Positions 35,893 through 45,242 of a stretch of DNA of 64,000 nt are shown in pieces. The stretch is from a bacterium ADurb.Bin236 (lineage in GTDB: Bacteria > UBP15 > UBA6099). A program made the translations under genes and the position numbers. Positions within the stretch are counted from its first letter, which is position 1, and each line of letters starts with the position of its first letter. Location of the stretch: contig MWCD01000002.1 in NCBI GenBank assembly GCA_002069885.1, positions 96,097 to 160,096 on the forward strand, given 5' to 3'. Below the pieces are notes generated by a model, which made no database searches, had not been told where the DNA came from, and was given only the letters and a program-made list of their open reading frames with translations.

Positions 35893-38483
35893 ACGCCACT
35901 CCTATGTATCAGCAGTACGCCGCCATCAAGGAGCGCCACCGGGACGCTATCTTGATGTACCGACTGGGCGATTTCTACGAGATGTTCGGCGAGGACGCGA
36001 AAACCGCCGCCGCCGAACTGGAAATAGTGCTGACTGCGCGCGAGTTCGGCAAGGGCGTCAAACTGCCCATGTGCGGCGTGCCCCATCACGCCGCCGACGG
36101 CTACGTGGCAAAACTCATCCAGCGCGGACACAAGGTCGCCATCGCGGATCAGACAGAGGACGCGGTCGCCGGAAAACTTGTCAACCGGGAAGTCGTCAGG
36201 GTGGTCACGCCCGGAACGTATCTTGATCTGGACAGGCTGGACTCATCGCGAAACAACTACATACTTTCAGTGACGGACGCGGGAGACAGGTTCGGGCTGG
36301 GGATACTCGATGTCTCGACCGGGGAGTTCAAGGCGGGCGAGATATCGAGGTCGGCGGACGATTCGTCTCTGGTCAGGGAGATCGAGCGGCTGTCGCCCGG
36401 CGAATGCGTCGTGGCGATGCGCGATTCCGGGGCGGACGCTGCCGGCAGGATATCGGCCCGTTTCCCCGACGTGAAAGTCACCGAGCTTGACCTGATGTTC
36501 GACGCGTCATACCACCGGGACAGGTTGTGCGCGCATTTCGGAGTGAAGACGCTGCTCGGATTCGGCATTGATGAATTCCCCGCGGCGATAATGGCCGCCG
36601 GACAGCTTCTGGACTATGTCAGGGACAACCTGCGCGCGGACCCCAAGCACGTGATGTCCGTTTCGCTCTACAGTCACCGCGACGGGATGTATCTGGATGC
36701 GGCGACGCGGCGCAACCTCGAACTGACGGAAACCATGCGCGAGAAGGAAAAGAAGGGCAGCCTGCTGTGGGCGCTGGACAGGACTCTCACGCCGATGGGA
36801 AAGAGACTGATACGCAACTGGCTCGAACAGCCTCTCAACGACCCGGCGGAGATAAACTTGAGGCTGGACGCCGTCGGCGAGCTTCTGGAAAACAGGACGG
36901 CGCGGGAGGGGGCAAGGGAATGCCTTTCGGAGGTAAGGGACATCGAGAGGCTTTGCAGCCGGATCGCCACCATGCTCATCACGCCCAAGGAGACGCTGGC
37001 CGTGCGCGACTCGCTCGCGGCGCTGCCCGCCCTCGCGGCCCTCGCCTCCGCTTTTAAGTGCGACATGCTGGAGTCCCTGCGCGCCGACATGGACACGCTG
37101 GAAGACGCGCGAGCCGACCTTGCCGCCGCCGTCTCTGACGACGCTCCGAGGTCCGCCCGCGAGGGCGGCATCATCCGAGACGGCTTTGATGCCCGCGTGG
37201 ACGATCTGCGCGCTCTGAAAAAAGGCGGTCGCAAATGGATTGCCGACCTCGAAGAGAAGGAACGCAGGGAAACAGGCGTCAAATCCCTCAAAATCGGCTA
37301 CAACAAAGTGTTCGGCTATTACATCGAGGTGACTAAAGCCAATCTGGCAAACGTCCCTGATAGATACATACGCAAACAGACCACTTCCAACGCGGAGCGG
37401 TTCTACACAGAGGAACTGAAAGAGAAAGAGTTCGCGATACTCGGAGCGGAAAGCAGGCTCGAAGAGCTTGAGTATCAGTTGTTCTGCGGGATAAGGGACA
37501 ATCTGGCGGGACACATCGGAAGGATGCTGAAGACGTCGCGGGCGGTGGCGGCGCTGGACGCGTTGCAGTCGCTGGCGCAGGCGGCGGAGGAAAACAGGTA
37601 CTGCCGCCCGCAGGTCAGCGCGTCGGAAACGATAAAGATTGAAGAAGGCCGGCACCCGTCGCTGGACCTGACGATGCCCGCGCGCACATTCATCCCCAAC
37701 GACACGCTGCTCAATTGCTCGAAGAGCCAGATACATATCATCACCGGGCCGAACATGTCGGGAAAATCGACTTACATGAGGCAGGTGGCGCTGATAACGC
37801 TGATGGCGCAGATGGGCAGCTTTGTGCCGTGCCGCGCGGCGGAGATAGGCGTGGTGGACAGGATATTCACGAGGGTCGGAGCTGTCGACGACATCACCCT
37901 CGGACTCAGCACGTTCATGGTGGAGATGGTCGAGACGGCGACGATTCTGACTAACGCGACAAAGAAAAGCCTCGTGCTGCTCGACGAGGTCGGCAGAGGC
38001 ACGAGCGCCGCCGACGGCATAAGCATCGCATGGGCCGTCTCCGAATACATACACGAGAGGATTGGCGCGAGAACTCTATTCGCAACACATTTCAACCACC
38101 TGACGCGCATGGCCGGCTTGTTCGAGAGGATAGAAAATTTCCACGTCTCCGCGGTTGAGCGGGGCAGGGAGATTCTTTTCACGCACAAGGTGCGCCCCGG
38201 AGGCACGGACAGGAGTTTCGGAGTCGAGGTGGCTAGACTCGCGGGCATACCGGCATCAGTTATCCGCCGAGCGTCGGAAATTCTGGCTTCTCAGGAAGCG
38301 GAGTCGGACATCGAAGTCCCTGAGGCCCGGACGGCGCAACTTGCGCTCATTCCAGACCAGCCTCCGAGCCGCATCGAGGAAATGCTCCGCGCGGCGGATC
38401 CTGAAGAGCTGACTCCGCGCAAGGCGCTTGATCTAGTGTTCAGGATGAAAGACATTCTCGAGGAAAACGACAGGTCGCGGTGA
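35889..38483 (+). CDS. mutS: DNA mismatch repair protein MutS
   Basis: An 864-residue mismatch sensor. The N-terminal mismatch-reading domain has MYRLGDFYEMFGEDA with the Phe-x-Glu motif. Connector, lever and clamp domains follow. The ATPase has Walker A GPNMSGKSTYMRQ near 618, a Walker B LVLLDEVGRGTSAADG, and FATHFNHLTR. The C-terminal tail for tetramer formation is short. ATGA overlap with miaB is a common arrangement. The ATG at 35889 is preferred over an upstream in-frame start at 35814 that would lie inside miaB. Confidence 0.97.
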   Translation: MNATPMYQQYAAIKERHRDAILMYRLGDFYEMFGEDAKTAAAELEIVLTAREFGKGVKLPMCGVPHHAADGYVAKLIQRGHKVAIADQTEDAVAGKLVNREVVRVVTPGTYLDLDRLDSSRNNYILSVTDAGDRFGLGILDVSTGEFKAGEISRSADDSSLVREIERLSPGECVVAMRDSGADAAGRISARFPDVKVTELDLMFDASYHRDRLCAHFGVKTLLGFGIDEFPAAIMAAGQLLDYVRDNLRADPKHVMSVSLYSHRDGMYLDAATRRNLELTETMREKEKKGSLLWALDRTLTPMGKRLIRNWLEQPLNDPAEINLRLDAVGELLENRTAREGARECLSEVRDIERLCSRIATMLITPKETLAVRDSLAALPALAALASAFKCDMLESLRADMDTLEDARADLAAAVSDDAPRSAREGGIIRDGFDARVDDLRALKKGGRKWIADLEEKERRETGVKSLKIGYNKVFGYYIEVTKANLANVPDRYIRKQTTSNAERFYTEELKEKEFAILGAESRLEELEYQLFCGIRDNLAGHIGRMLKTSRAVAALDALQSLAQAAEENRYCRPQVSASETIKIEEGRHPSLDLTMPARTFIPNDTLLNCSKSQIHIITGPNMSGKSTYMRQVALITLMAQMGSFVPCRAAEIGVVDRIFTRVGAVDDITLGLSTFMVEMVETATILTNATKKSLVLLDEVGRGTSAADGISIAWAVSEYIHERIGARTLFATHFNHLTRMAGLFERIENFHVSAVERGREILFTHKVRPGGTDRSFGVEVARLAGIPASVIRRASEILASQEAESDIEVPEARTAQLALIPDQPPSRIEEMLRAADPEELTPRKALDLVFRMKDILEENDRSR

Positions 38484-38511
38484 AAATGCGGCGGCTGCAG
38501 GGAGGCGCGCG

Positions 38512-39102
38512 ATGAGCGGAATACCCGCTGTTTTCATAGACAGGGACGGCACTCTGAGCGAGGAGATCGGCTACGTGAACCATGTCAGCCGGTTCAAGCT
38601 GCTCGAAAAGTCGGCTGCGGCGATAAAAAAGTTGAACGAAGCTAACGTGCCCGCTGTTCTGGTGACCAATCAGGCGGGCGTCGCGCGCGGCTATTTTCCA
38701 GAAAGGCTCATAGCGGATGTCCATGTGCGCATGAACGAGCTTCTGGCTGCGGGTGGCGCGAAACTGGACGGGATTTACTATTGTCCCCATCATCCGACCG
38801 CCGGAGAGCCGCCTTACAGAATGGATTGCGATTGCCGGAAGCCAAAAACAGGATTGATAGACAGAGCGGCGGCGGAGATGGGATTGGACGCGGCTCGCTC
38901 TTACATGATAGGCGACAAGCTCAGCGATGTGGCGCTGGCGAAGCGCGCGGGCTGCGCCGCAGGCATACTCGTCCTGACGGGATACGGCAGAGGCGACTGG
39001 GAGTTCAACAGGGAACGCGAAGGCGTCGAACCCGATTTTATCGCAGAAGACCTGTTAGAGGCTGTCGACTGGCTGTTGAAAGACCTCGCATCGCGAGCTT
39101 GA
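38512..39102 (+). CDS. gmhB: D-glycero-D-manno-heptose 1,7-bisphosphate 7-phosphatase GmhB
   Basis: A 196-residue HAD-superfamily phosphatase in ADP-heptose synthesis for the LPS inner core. It has the catalytic FIDRDGTLSEE, the motif II VTNQAGVARGYF, the zinc-loop cysteine and histidine set around YYCPHHPTAGEPP and CDCRKP, and the acidic MIGDKLSDV. Heptose synthesis supports the diderm reading. No other heptose genes are nearby. Confidence 0.92.
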   Translation: MSGIPAVFIDRDGTLSEEIGYVNHVSRFKLLEKSAAAIKKLNEANVPAVLVTNQAGVARGYFPERLIADVHVRMNELLAAGGAKLDGIYYCPHHPTAGEPPYRMDCDCRKPKTGLIDRAAAEMGLDAARSYMIGDKLSDVALAKRAGCAAGILVLTGYGRGDWEFNREREGVEPDFIAEDLLEAVDWLLKDLASRA

Positions 39103-39214
39103 CCTTCGTTTTTTTCCGATAGAGGCAATTTCCACCCACGTAATAAGGAAACTGTATAAAGGGCGCTTTGAAGCGCGGCGTGCGCGCGCGCCCGGAAAAC
39201 TGGAATAAGTTTTT

Positions 39215-40666
39215 ATGAATCTTGCGGACAACCTGAAAAACAGCGCGGAGCGGTTTCCCGACCGGCCTGCGGTCGTTTTTTACGACAGAGTGATAAGGTA
39301 CGAGCAGCTTTACGCGGACGCGCTGAGGTTTGCGGGCGCGCTAGGCGAGATGGGCATGTCGCGCGGGGACAGGATGGCGATAGCGATTCCGAACGTTCCG
39401 GAATATCCAGTGGCTCTTTACGGGGCTTTCGCGGCTGGGGTGGAGGTCGTAACGATAAACCCGCTGTATTCCGCCCGCGAAATCGAATACATGCTCAAGG
39501 ACGGCGGAGTTAAACTGGCGATAATGCATCCTATGTTCGAGCCGCCCGTCAGGGAGGCCGCCGCGAACGCCGGAACTAAGTTGCTGTACAGCGATTCCAT
39601 GGGCGACCCGGCCAAGCGCGACATGAAGAAGGCGATGTCTGAGGCGGCCTCCGCGCCCGCGCCAGCCGACCTAGACCCGAACCACACGGCGGCTATTATC
39701 TACACCAACGCGTGGAGGGGATATCCGCTCGGAGCCTGCCTCACTCATCTCGGGCTGATGACCAACGCCCGTTCGAGCGTTGTTACTGCGTCGGCGCATG
39801 AAGACGACGCTTTTCTCACCGTTATTCCCCTGTTCCACGCGTTCGCATGCACCACATGCCTGCATCTGCCTTTTCTCGCGGGCGCCAAGACCGTTCTGCA
39901 TGAGATGTTTTCAGAGGATCGCGTGATGGCGGACCTCAAAAAAGAGAAGATAAGCGTTTTTCCGAACGTGCCGACGATAAACAAAAGGCTGCTTGATAAA
40001 TTCGGCTCGGCGGGTAGCGACCTATCGTTCGTGAGGGCGATAGTGCCCGGAGGCGCTCCTCTGACGGACGATTTGTACGGCGGGCTTGTGGAGAAACTAA
40101 ACGCAAATGTGTATCAGGGGTACGGAATAACGGAATGCGGGCCGGTGACTTCGGTGAACCCGATGCGGGGCAGGGAGTTTGTGAAAGCCGGCTCCGTAGG
40201 CCCGCCGATTGAAGGCATAACCGTGAAAGTCGTCGATGAGAACGGCGAAGCTCTTTCGACGGGCGAGACAGGCGAGCTTTGCGTCCGGGGCGGCAACGTC
40301 ATGCGCGAATATCTCGGAAAACCCGAAGACACGGCAATGTTTCTGAAAGACGGTTGGCTGTTTTCAGGCGATCTAGCCCGCATAGACGAAGACGGCTATA
40401 TATACATAACGGGTCACAAGAAAAGGCTTGTGCTTGTCGGCGGGTTTAACGTCTATCCTCAAGAGGTGGAGGCGCTGCTCGGCGCGCATCCGGCGGTGGA
40501 AAGCTGCCGCGTCTTCGGCGTCCCGGACGATTCTCTTGGGGAGAGAGTTATGGCTGAAGCGAAACTTCGCTCAGGAGCCTCCGCTGAACCCGGCGAATTG
40601 AGGAAATTCCTCCGCTCTGCTCTTGCTCCCTATAAAGTCCCCCGCCGGGTTGATATCATAGAATAG
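39215..40666 (+). CDS. acyl-CoA-synthetase-like protein lacking key catalytic motifs
   Basis: A 483-residue member of the AMP-forming ligase fold, most like long-chain fatty-acid CoA ligases. The scaffold is intact: DRMAIAIPNVPEYPVALYG, IPLFHAFA, PGGAPL, YGITECGPVT, LFSGDLARIDEDGYIYI and NVYPQEVE. But the ATP-gripping P-loop, normally YTSGTTGxPKG, reads YTNAWRGYPLG (163-173); the hinge Arg is His (GHKKRL); and the chain stops at PRRVDIIE, just before the segment with the catalytic Lys. No frameshift downstream restores it. It may be a non-adenylating, substrate-binding or regulatory homologue. Confidence 0.85.
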   Translation: MNLADNLKNSAERFPDRPAVVFYDRVIRYEQLYADALRFAGALGEMGMSRGDRMAIAIPNVPEYPVALYGAFAAGVEVVTINPLYSAREIEYMLKDGGVKLAIMHPMFEPPVREAAANAGTKLLYSDSMGDPAKRDMKKAMSEAASAPAPADLDPNHTAAIIYTNAWRGYPLGACLTHLGLMTNARSSVVTASAHEDDAFLTVIPLFHAFACTTCLHLPFLAGAKTVLHEMFSEDRVMADLKKEKISVFPNVPTINKRLLDKFGSAGSDLSFVRAIVPGGAPLTDDLYGGLVEKLNANVYQGYGITECGPVTSVNPMRGREFVKAGSVGPPIEGITVKVVDENGEALSTGETGELCVRGGNVMREYLGKPEDTAMFLKDGWLFSGDLARIDEDGYIYITGHKKRLVLVGGFNVYPQEVEALLGAHPAVESCRVFGVPDDSLGERVMAEAKLRSGASAEPGELRKFLRSALAPYKVPRRVDIIE

Positions 40667-40757
40667 TTCCATAGAGCGCAAGTAATCGTAGAGCCACAGC
40701 CGTTTGCTCTTGGCTTCCTCGTTTTTCTATGATTAAAAACGTAGAAAGGAGCTGTAT

Positions 40758-40787
40758 TTGACAGCGTTTTGGACGCGGGTGTATACT
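40758..40787 (+). promoter_or_regulatory. strong sigma-70 promoter for the prepilin-like gene
   Basis: TTGACA (40758-40763, perfect) and TATACT (40782-40787) are 18 bases apart. A second possible pair, TTGACT (40850) with TATCAT (40872), lies closer to the gene. Confidence 0.65.
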
Positions 40788-40937
40788 TTGATTGACACGA
40801 AAAAATTTTTGAGGCTGAAATAGGCAACTTCACGTAAAGGCAAAATGTTTGACTCTTGCCGCGCCGGGGAATATCATAGTAAGCGAAAGCGCTTTTTTAT
40901 TGCGCGCCTGAAACATAATATTATTCAGGGAGAAAGA

Positions 40938-41837
40938 ATGCGAAACAAGCGACGCCGGGAAAAAGGATTCACCTTGGCGGAAATTCTTGTTGTTTTATGC
41001 ATAATGCTGATATTGTTGGGAGCCATGACGCCTTCATATTACCAGTATCAGGCGTCAACGAGAGTGAGAAACGCCATAAGAGCGACGCTTGTTCTTAAGA
41101 CGGCTATCAACGATGCCGCTAACTCGTGCAAGGGATTTCCCGTGAGATCCTTGCTTGGCACGGACAACTCGTCCCTGATGGAATTCCTTCCCATCGTCGA
41201 TTTGACTGAGTGCGGAAGGACGGACGACATCAACGAAACGGCAATGAAGGTTTTTCCGACGGGCGCGGATTGTTCGCACACGGCCGTCGCTCAGACGGTT
41301 ATGCCGTCGCATCCGTACTCGGCGGATTTCATTCCTTCCGGGCTTTGCGCTTCGGTATGCGACAGGTCCGACAGCGAATGTCTGGGCAAAAAAGGCTTCA
41401 GTTTTCAGGGGACATTTGTTCGGGACGACAACGCTGCGGAACAGAGGTTCGAGCTTTGTTCCCCCGAATACTCAGGAGTTTCCGGACCTGATTACTCCGG
41501 CAACTACAAACCCGGCTGGAACTATGCTTTGCTCACCAATCCGAATCCTCTTGATAAACCCGTCGGCGTCGTCTGTTCCGTCGCTCTCGGATACAAGAGA
41601 TCCGTTCTCATAATCGTTAATACTAGTGGATATTACGCGGCTGGCACTGGTTCTAAATCGGTGGTTGAAGGCTCGGGCGTGTATGATATCGAAGGCGATT
41701 CTCTTGACGAGCCGTGTCCGTGTGGGCCGTACTGCGAGGAGCTGTTCGAGACTGCGGGCGACGGGCAGAGCGGGTGCTGTTCGCCTTGTATTGCCGCAGA
41801 CGGAACAAAGTATGACGGCATAGGGTACAAGTTCTAA
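40938..41837 (+). CDS. type IV prepilin-like / pseudopilin protein, Cys-rich
   Basis: A 299-residue secreted protein. The first 40 residues carry a prepilin leader, RRREKG followed by FTLAEILVVLCIMLILLG, with cleavage expected between Gly and Phe and the conserved Glu at +5. The mature domain is about 290 residues, large for a major pilin and rich in Cys (for example PCPCGPYC and SGCCSPC near the end), so it is probably a disulfide-stabilised minor pilin or pseudopilin. The ATG at 40938 is preceded by AGGGAGAAAG. It is monocistronic and near neither pilin nor secretion genes. Confidence 0.75.
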   Translation: MRNKRRREKGFTLAEILVVLCIMLILLGAMTPSYYQYQASTRVRNAIRATLVLKTAINDAANSCKGFPVRSLLGTDNSSLMEFLPIVDLTECGRTDDINETAMKVFPTGADCSHTAVAQTVMPSHPYSADFIPSGLCASVCDRSDSECLGKKGFSFQGTFVRDDNAAEQRFELCSPEYSGVSGPDYSGNYKPGWNYALLTNPNPLDKPVGVVCSVALGYKRSVLIIVNTSGYYAAGTGSKSVVEGSGVYDIEGDSLDEPCPCGPYCEELFETAGDGQSGCCSPCIAADGTKYDGIGYKF

Positions 41838-41900
41838 TTCCCCATTTTGTTTTTCTTGATTGCGACCGAAGATGCGAGGAACGTCTGAGCGCGCGACGAT

Positions 41901-43280
41901 TTATTCGTCGTTATCGAGGAGTCCATACTTTTTCATTTTGTTGTAAAGGGTGACGCGGGTGACGCCGAGGCGGCGGGAGGTTTTGTCGCGGCTTCCGCCA
42001 AGTTCGCGGAGCAGAGAAGAAATCATCGCGGCCTCGAATCCTTCGACGGCTTTTTTAAGAGGCATGTCGGCGGGGATGGAGGAGCGCGGCGCGCTTGCCG
42101 GAGCGCTGCGGGCTGATACTCGCGCGGGCAGATCTGCCGCCCCGATTTTTCCTCCGCCGGACAGGATGACTGTGCGTTCTATCGCGTTTTCAAGTTCCCG
42201 CACATTTCCCGGCCAGTCATAGGCGCAAAGCAACTCCATCGCCTCGGCGGTGATTCCGGGGTTGGTCCGGTTATTCTCCCGGCAAAACCTGTCTATGAAC
42301 GCGTCCGCAAGCAGCGGTATATCCTCTCTTCGATCCCTCAAAGATGGAATTGTAATAGGAACCACGTTCAGTCTGTAAAAGAGGTCTTCCCTGAATTTGC
42401 CCTCGGACACTGTTTTTTCAAGGTCTAGGTTGGTGGCGCTGATGAGACGGATGTCCACGTTGATGCGCCGTTCGCCGCCGAGCCGGGTAAACTGGCGGTC
42501 CTGAATCACATTCAGCAGTTTTGCTTGAGTTGCCGGGGAGAGGTTTCCGATTTCATCAAGGAATACTACGCCGCCGTCGGCCTGCTCGAACCTGCCTGTC
42601 TGCGCGCGGGTGGCTCCGGTGAAAGCTCCTCGCTCATGTCCGAACAACTCGCTTTCGAGAAGAGTTTCCGGAAGGGCGGCGCAGTCCACTTTGACGAAAG
42701 GCTTGTCCCGCCGCGCGCTTTCCTTGTATATGGCGCGGGCGATTAGGTCTTTTCCTGAGCCGGTCTCTCCGTCGATGAGCACGTTGGCGTCGCTTTTCGC
42801 CACTGCCGTCGCCCTCTCGAACACCCTTCTCATAGCGGCGCTTCTGCCGATTATCCCTTCGAATCCGTATATCTCTCTGAGCCGTCTTTTAAGCTCGACA
42901 TTTTCATCCGTTATCGCCTGTTTTCTGGCGATTCGCTCTAGCACTATCTTCATTTCTTCCATCTCGAAAGGTTTTTGAAGATAGTCTTCGGCGCCGGACT
43001 GTATGGCGGCCACTGCGTCTCTGACGTTTCCATGCCCGGTCATGATAACTGCGGATGTTCCGGGGGAAATCTCGATTGCGCGCTTCAGAAGGTCAAGCCC
43101 GTTCATTCCCGGAAGATTTACGTCTATAACAACGATATGAATGGATTCATCGCGCAGGATTGCGAGGGCTGCCTCGGCGTCTTCCGCCCCGATGGCGTAG
43201 TGGCCCTCGAGTTCTAGGCGCTCGCAAAGCGACTCGCGCACGATGCGCTCGTCATCGACTACCAGCACGGAGCGTTTCAA
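41901..43280 (-). CDS. sigma-54-dependent response regulator (NtrC family)
   Basis: A 459-residue regulator with three parts. Residues 1-120 are a receiver (VLVVDDERIV, phospho-Asp in VVIDVNLPGMNG, Lys in YLQKPF). Residues about 140-370 are the AAA+ sigma-54 activator with GETGSGKD, GAFTGA for sigma-54 contact, and VFLDEIGNLS. The last 45 residues are a Fis-type helix-turn-helix (TSRRLGVTRVTLYNKMKKYG). Its start overlaps the end of the kinase gene by four bases, so the two form a two-component operon. I found no sigma-54 promoter in the window that it would clearly control. Confidence 0.95.
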   Translation of the reverse strand: MKRSVLVVDDERIVRESLCERLELEGHYAIGAEDAEAALAILRDESIHIVVIDVNLPGMNGLDLLKRAIEISPGTSAVIMTGHGNVRDAVAAIQSGAEDYLQKPFEMEEMKIVLERIARKQAITDENVELKRRLREIYGFEGIIGRSAAMRRVFERATAVAKSDANVLIDGETGSGKDLIARAIYKESARRDKPFVKVDCAALPETLLESELFGHERGAFTGATRAQTGRFEQADGGVVFLDEIGNLSPATQAKLLNVIQDRQFTRLGGERRINVDIRLISATNLDLEKTVSEGKFREDLFYRLNVVPITIPSLRDRREDIPLLADAFIDRFCRENNRTNPGITAEAMELLCAYDWPGNVRELENAIERTVILSGGGKIGAADLPARVSARSAPASAPRSSIPADMPLKKAVEGFEAAMISSLLRELGGSRDKTSRRLGVTRVTLYNKMKKYGLLDNDE

Positions 43281-44356
43281 GCTTTGTCCTCGGTTTCCGC
43301 GCGCAACGGCAGTTCTATGCGGAACTTCGCGCCCTCGCCTTTTCTGCCGCCTGCGGTTATTTTTCCTTCGTGGTCGTCCATTATTCTTCTTGCCACATAC
43401 AGGCCGACGCCGGTTCCGATGCCTCTCGCTTTTTTCGAGAAGAAGAGATCGAAAACTCTCGGCAGGTCCGCCTCTTCGATGCCTGCGCCCGTGTCGGAAA
43501 ACGTCATCACCGCTGCGACATCGGTTTTTTCCAGCGCTATGTTCAATTCCCCTCCGTCCGGCATGGAGTCCAGAGCATTAATCATTATATTGATGAACAC
43601 TTGCCGCATTGCGTCTTTATCGAACCGCGCCTCGATTATCTCCAAGCCCGGCGGACAGTCTATCGAGATGCGGACATTCTGTTTGACCGCCTTAGGCTCG
43701 ATTAGAGTGACGGCTCCCCTGATTTCCGCTGCAAGGTCGGCGTCTGTTTTCATTGGGGACCGGGGCCGCGCCAGTTCGAGCAGGCCGTTTGTGACCATTC
43801 GTATCTGGTTTATAGCCTCGCGTATCACCCGCGTGTAGGCGTCGATTTTCGGATCATCGCCTGCTCTTGCCGATATCAGGTCGATATAGTTTGAAATTCC
43901 GAACAGAGGATTGTTTATCTCGTGAGCCACGCTGGCGGCCATCTTTCCCGCGCTGGCGAGTTTTTCCATCTCGACCAGCCTGCCCTGCGTGCGCTCTATG
44001 AGGTGCATCATATTATTGAAAGTCTCGCCGATTTCCGTCATCGGGTCGTTGCCTATTCCCGCGAGGTATACTTCGCATTTTCGGCAGTCGAGAACGTCGG
44101 CCAGCCGGCAGCACCCGCCTTCCTCGGAGAACGTTCCCATTATCTGCCAGCAACGGACGCCTTCCTTGTTTCTCAATTGGCACCCCTCGGGCCGGGGGCA
44201 GTCGATCATCATCCAGCATGTTTTCACGCCGGGGTTGTCGAACCGGACTTCGGTTCCGCCCGCGAACGCGCGACGCATCAGCGTCACCAGCGTTTCGTTG
44301 ACCTCGGCGAGTTTTTTCGGTTCCATTTTTCCTATGCGTTCCGCCGCGCAGTTCAT
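43277..44356 (-). CDS. sensor histidine kinase with N-terminal Cys-rich (two-CW-like) domain
   Basis: A 359-residue kinase without visible membrane segments. Residues 43-97 contain eight cysteines (47, 53, 59, 69, 82, 83, 91, 94) with two Cys-Trp pairs (47-48 and 69-70) and a closing CRKCEVY. This resembles the two-CW domain found in anaerobes and suggests metal or redox sensing. A short linker or HAMP-like helix leads to HisKA (MAASVAHEINNPLFGI) and HATPase_c with INALDSMPDGGEL and GVGLYVARRIM. It precedes and overlaps its regulator. A start at 44326 is also possible. Confidence 0.88.
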   Translation of the reverse strand: MNCAAERIGKMEPKKLAEVNETLVTLMRRAFAGGTEVRFDNPGVKTCWMMIDCPRPEGCQLRNKEGVRCWQIMGTFSEEGGCCRLADVLDCRKCEVYLAGIGNDPMTEIGETFNNMMHLIERTQGRLVEMEKLASAGKMAASVAHEINNPLFGISNYIDLISARAGDDPKIDAYTRVIREAINQIRMVTNGLLELARPRSPMKTDADLAAEIRGAVTLIEPKAVKQNVRISIDCPPGLEIIEARFDKDAMRQVFINIMINALDSMPDGGELNIALEKTDVAAVMTFSDTGAGIEEADLPRVFDLFFSKKARGIGTGVGLYVARRIMDDHEGKITAGGRKGEGAKFRIELPLRAETEDKA

Positions 44357-44605
44357 TTCAGCGCGTGGTTGCCTTCCTAATAAAAGCCATTGATTCGTTG
44401 ATTTTGCATAATAAGGTGAAAGCTCTTTGTTGTCAAGAAAGAGGTCTTTCGGCCTAGATTTCTATGGCAAATCAAAAAAATGTAAATTTTTGTTAACATA
44501 ATGATAATATATCTTATTAAAAGATGTTGTCCTCGCAATAGGATAAAAAAATTGTTTTTTTTGTGTCATGTTTTATAAAACCCACTGAACGGGTAAAAGC
44601 TAAAC

Positions 44606-45139
44606 GTGAACAATGAAAATGACATAAATCACACAACTGAAAAACTGAGGGAAGTGCAGGCGGAATTTGTAAACCCGTTTCTGAGCGCGGTCGGATATGC
44701 GCTGAAGACAATGGGCCGGGCTTCCGCCAACAAGGGGATGGTCGCCCTCGAACGCGCCAACACTTTCAGAGGCGACGCTCAGATTCTCCTGCGCGTGGAC
44801 GGCACGATCAAGGGCTTCGTAATTCTTGAAATGCCGGAGGCGCTTGCCCGCAAATTCGTCTCTATCTTCCTTTTCGGTCTGCCGATAAAAGAGCTTGACA
44901 CGATGGCAAGGAACTCTCTGGAGGAATTCTCCATCAGGATTTCCGAGATGGCTCGCAGGCAGCTTATCGACAGAGGCTATCTTGCTAGCGTGTCGTCTTT
45001 TGTAAACTTCAAAAAACCTCTTCATTTTTCGGGAGACAAGCAGTTCATAGTCGTCCCAATCGACACCGAACACGGCGATTTTAAAGTGTTTTTCAATGTG
45101 ATGAAGGCGGAGCTTATGGATCAGGCGTCCGTCAATTGA
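44606..45139 (+). CDS. CheX-like domain protein
   Basis: A 177-residue protein resembling the CheX/CheC phosphatase fold. It begins AEFVNPFLSAVGYALKTM, as in CheX, and has the mid-domain GFVILEMPEALARKF. The helix that should carry the phosphatase Glu-x-x-Asn pair reads SLEEFSIRISEMARR, so the Asn seems lost. CheX proteins dephosphorylate CheY-type receivers; this one may only bind. It starts with GTG after a weak ribosome site, and is divergent from the kinase-regulator operon (249-base gap, AT-rich). Confidence 0.6.
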   Translation: MNNENDINHTTEKLREVQAEFVNPFLSAVGYALKTMGRASANKGMVALERANTFRGDAQILLRVDGTIKGFVILEMPEALARKFVSIFLFGLPIKELDTMARNSLEEFSIRISEMARRQLIDRGYLASVSSFVNFKKPLHFSGDKQFIVVPIDTEHGDFKVFFNVMKAELMDQASVN

Positions 45140-45242
45140 TTCCCGTTCGATGCTGATATAGTATTTTCGCAGGCGGCGGCGTATGTTGCGAGATGTGTTT
45201 CGCGCGGCGTTGCGTCAAACCTTCGCGTTGCAGGGGGGTGCG

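Noticed and set aside
39121..39214. Terminator formed by the GC hairpin near 39161-39193
   Set aside because: The stem is made of alternating GC bases with several alternative pairings and has no T-run after it.
40660..40760. Frameshift or stop-codon error that truncates the acyl-CoA-synthetase-like gene
   Set aside because: None of the three + strand frames after the stop encodes the expected Leu-Pro-Lys and Gly-Lys segments, and two other motifs far upstream are also altered.
45136..45162. Promoter for the Gfo/Idh gene (TTGATT and TATAGT)
   Set aside because: The elements resemble consensus but are only 15 bases apart, too close for confident use.
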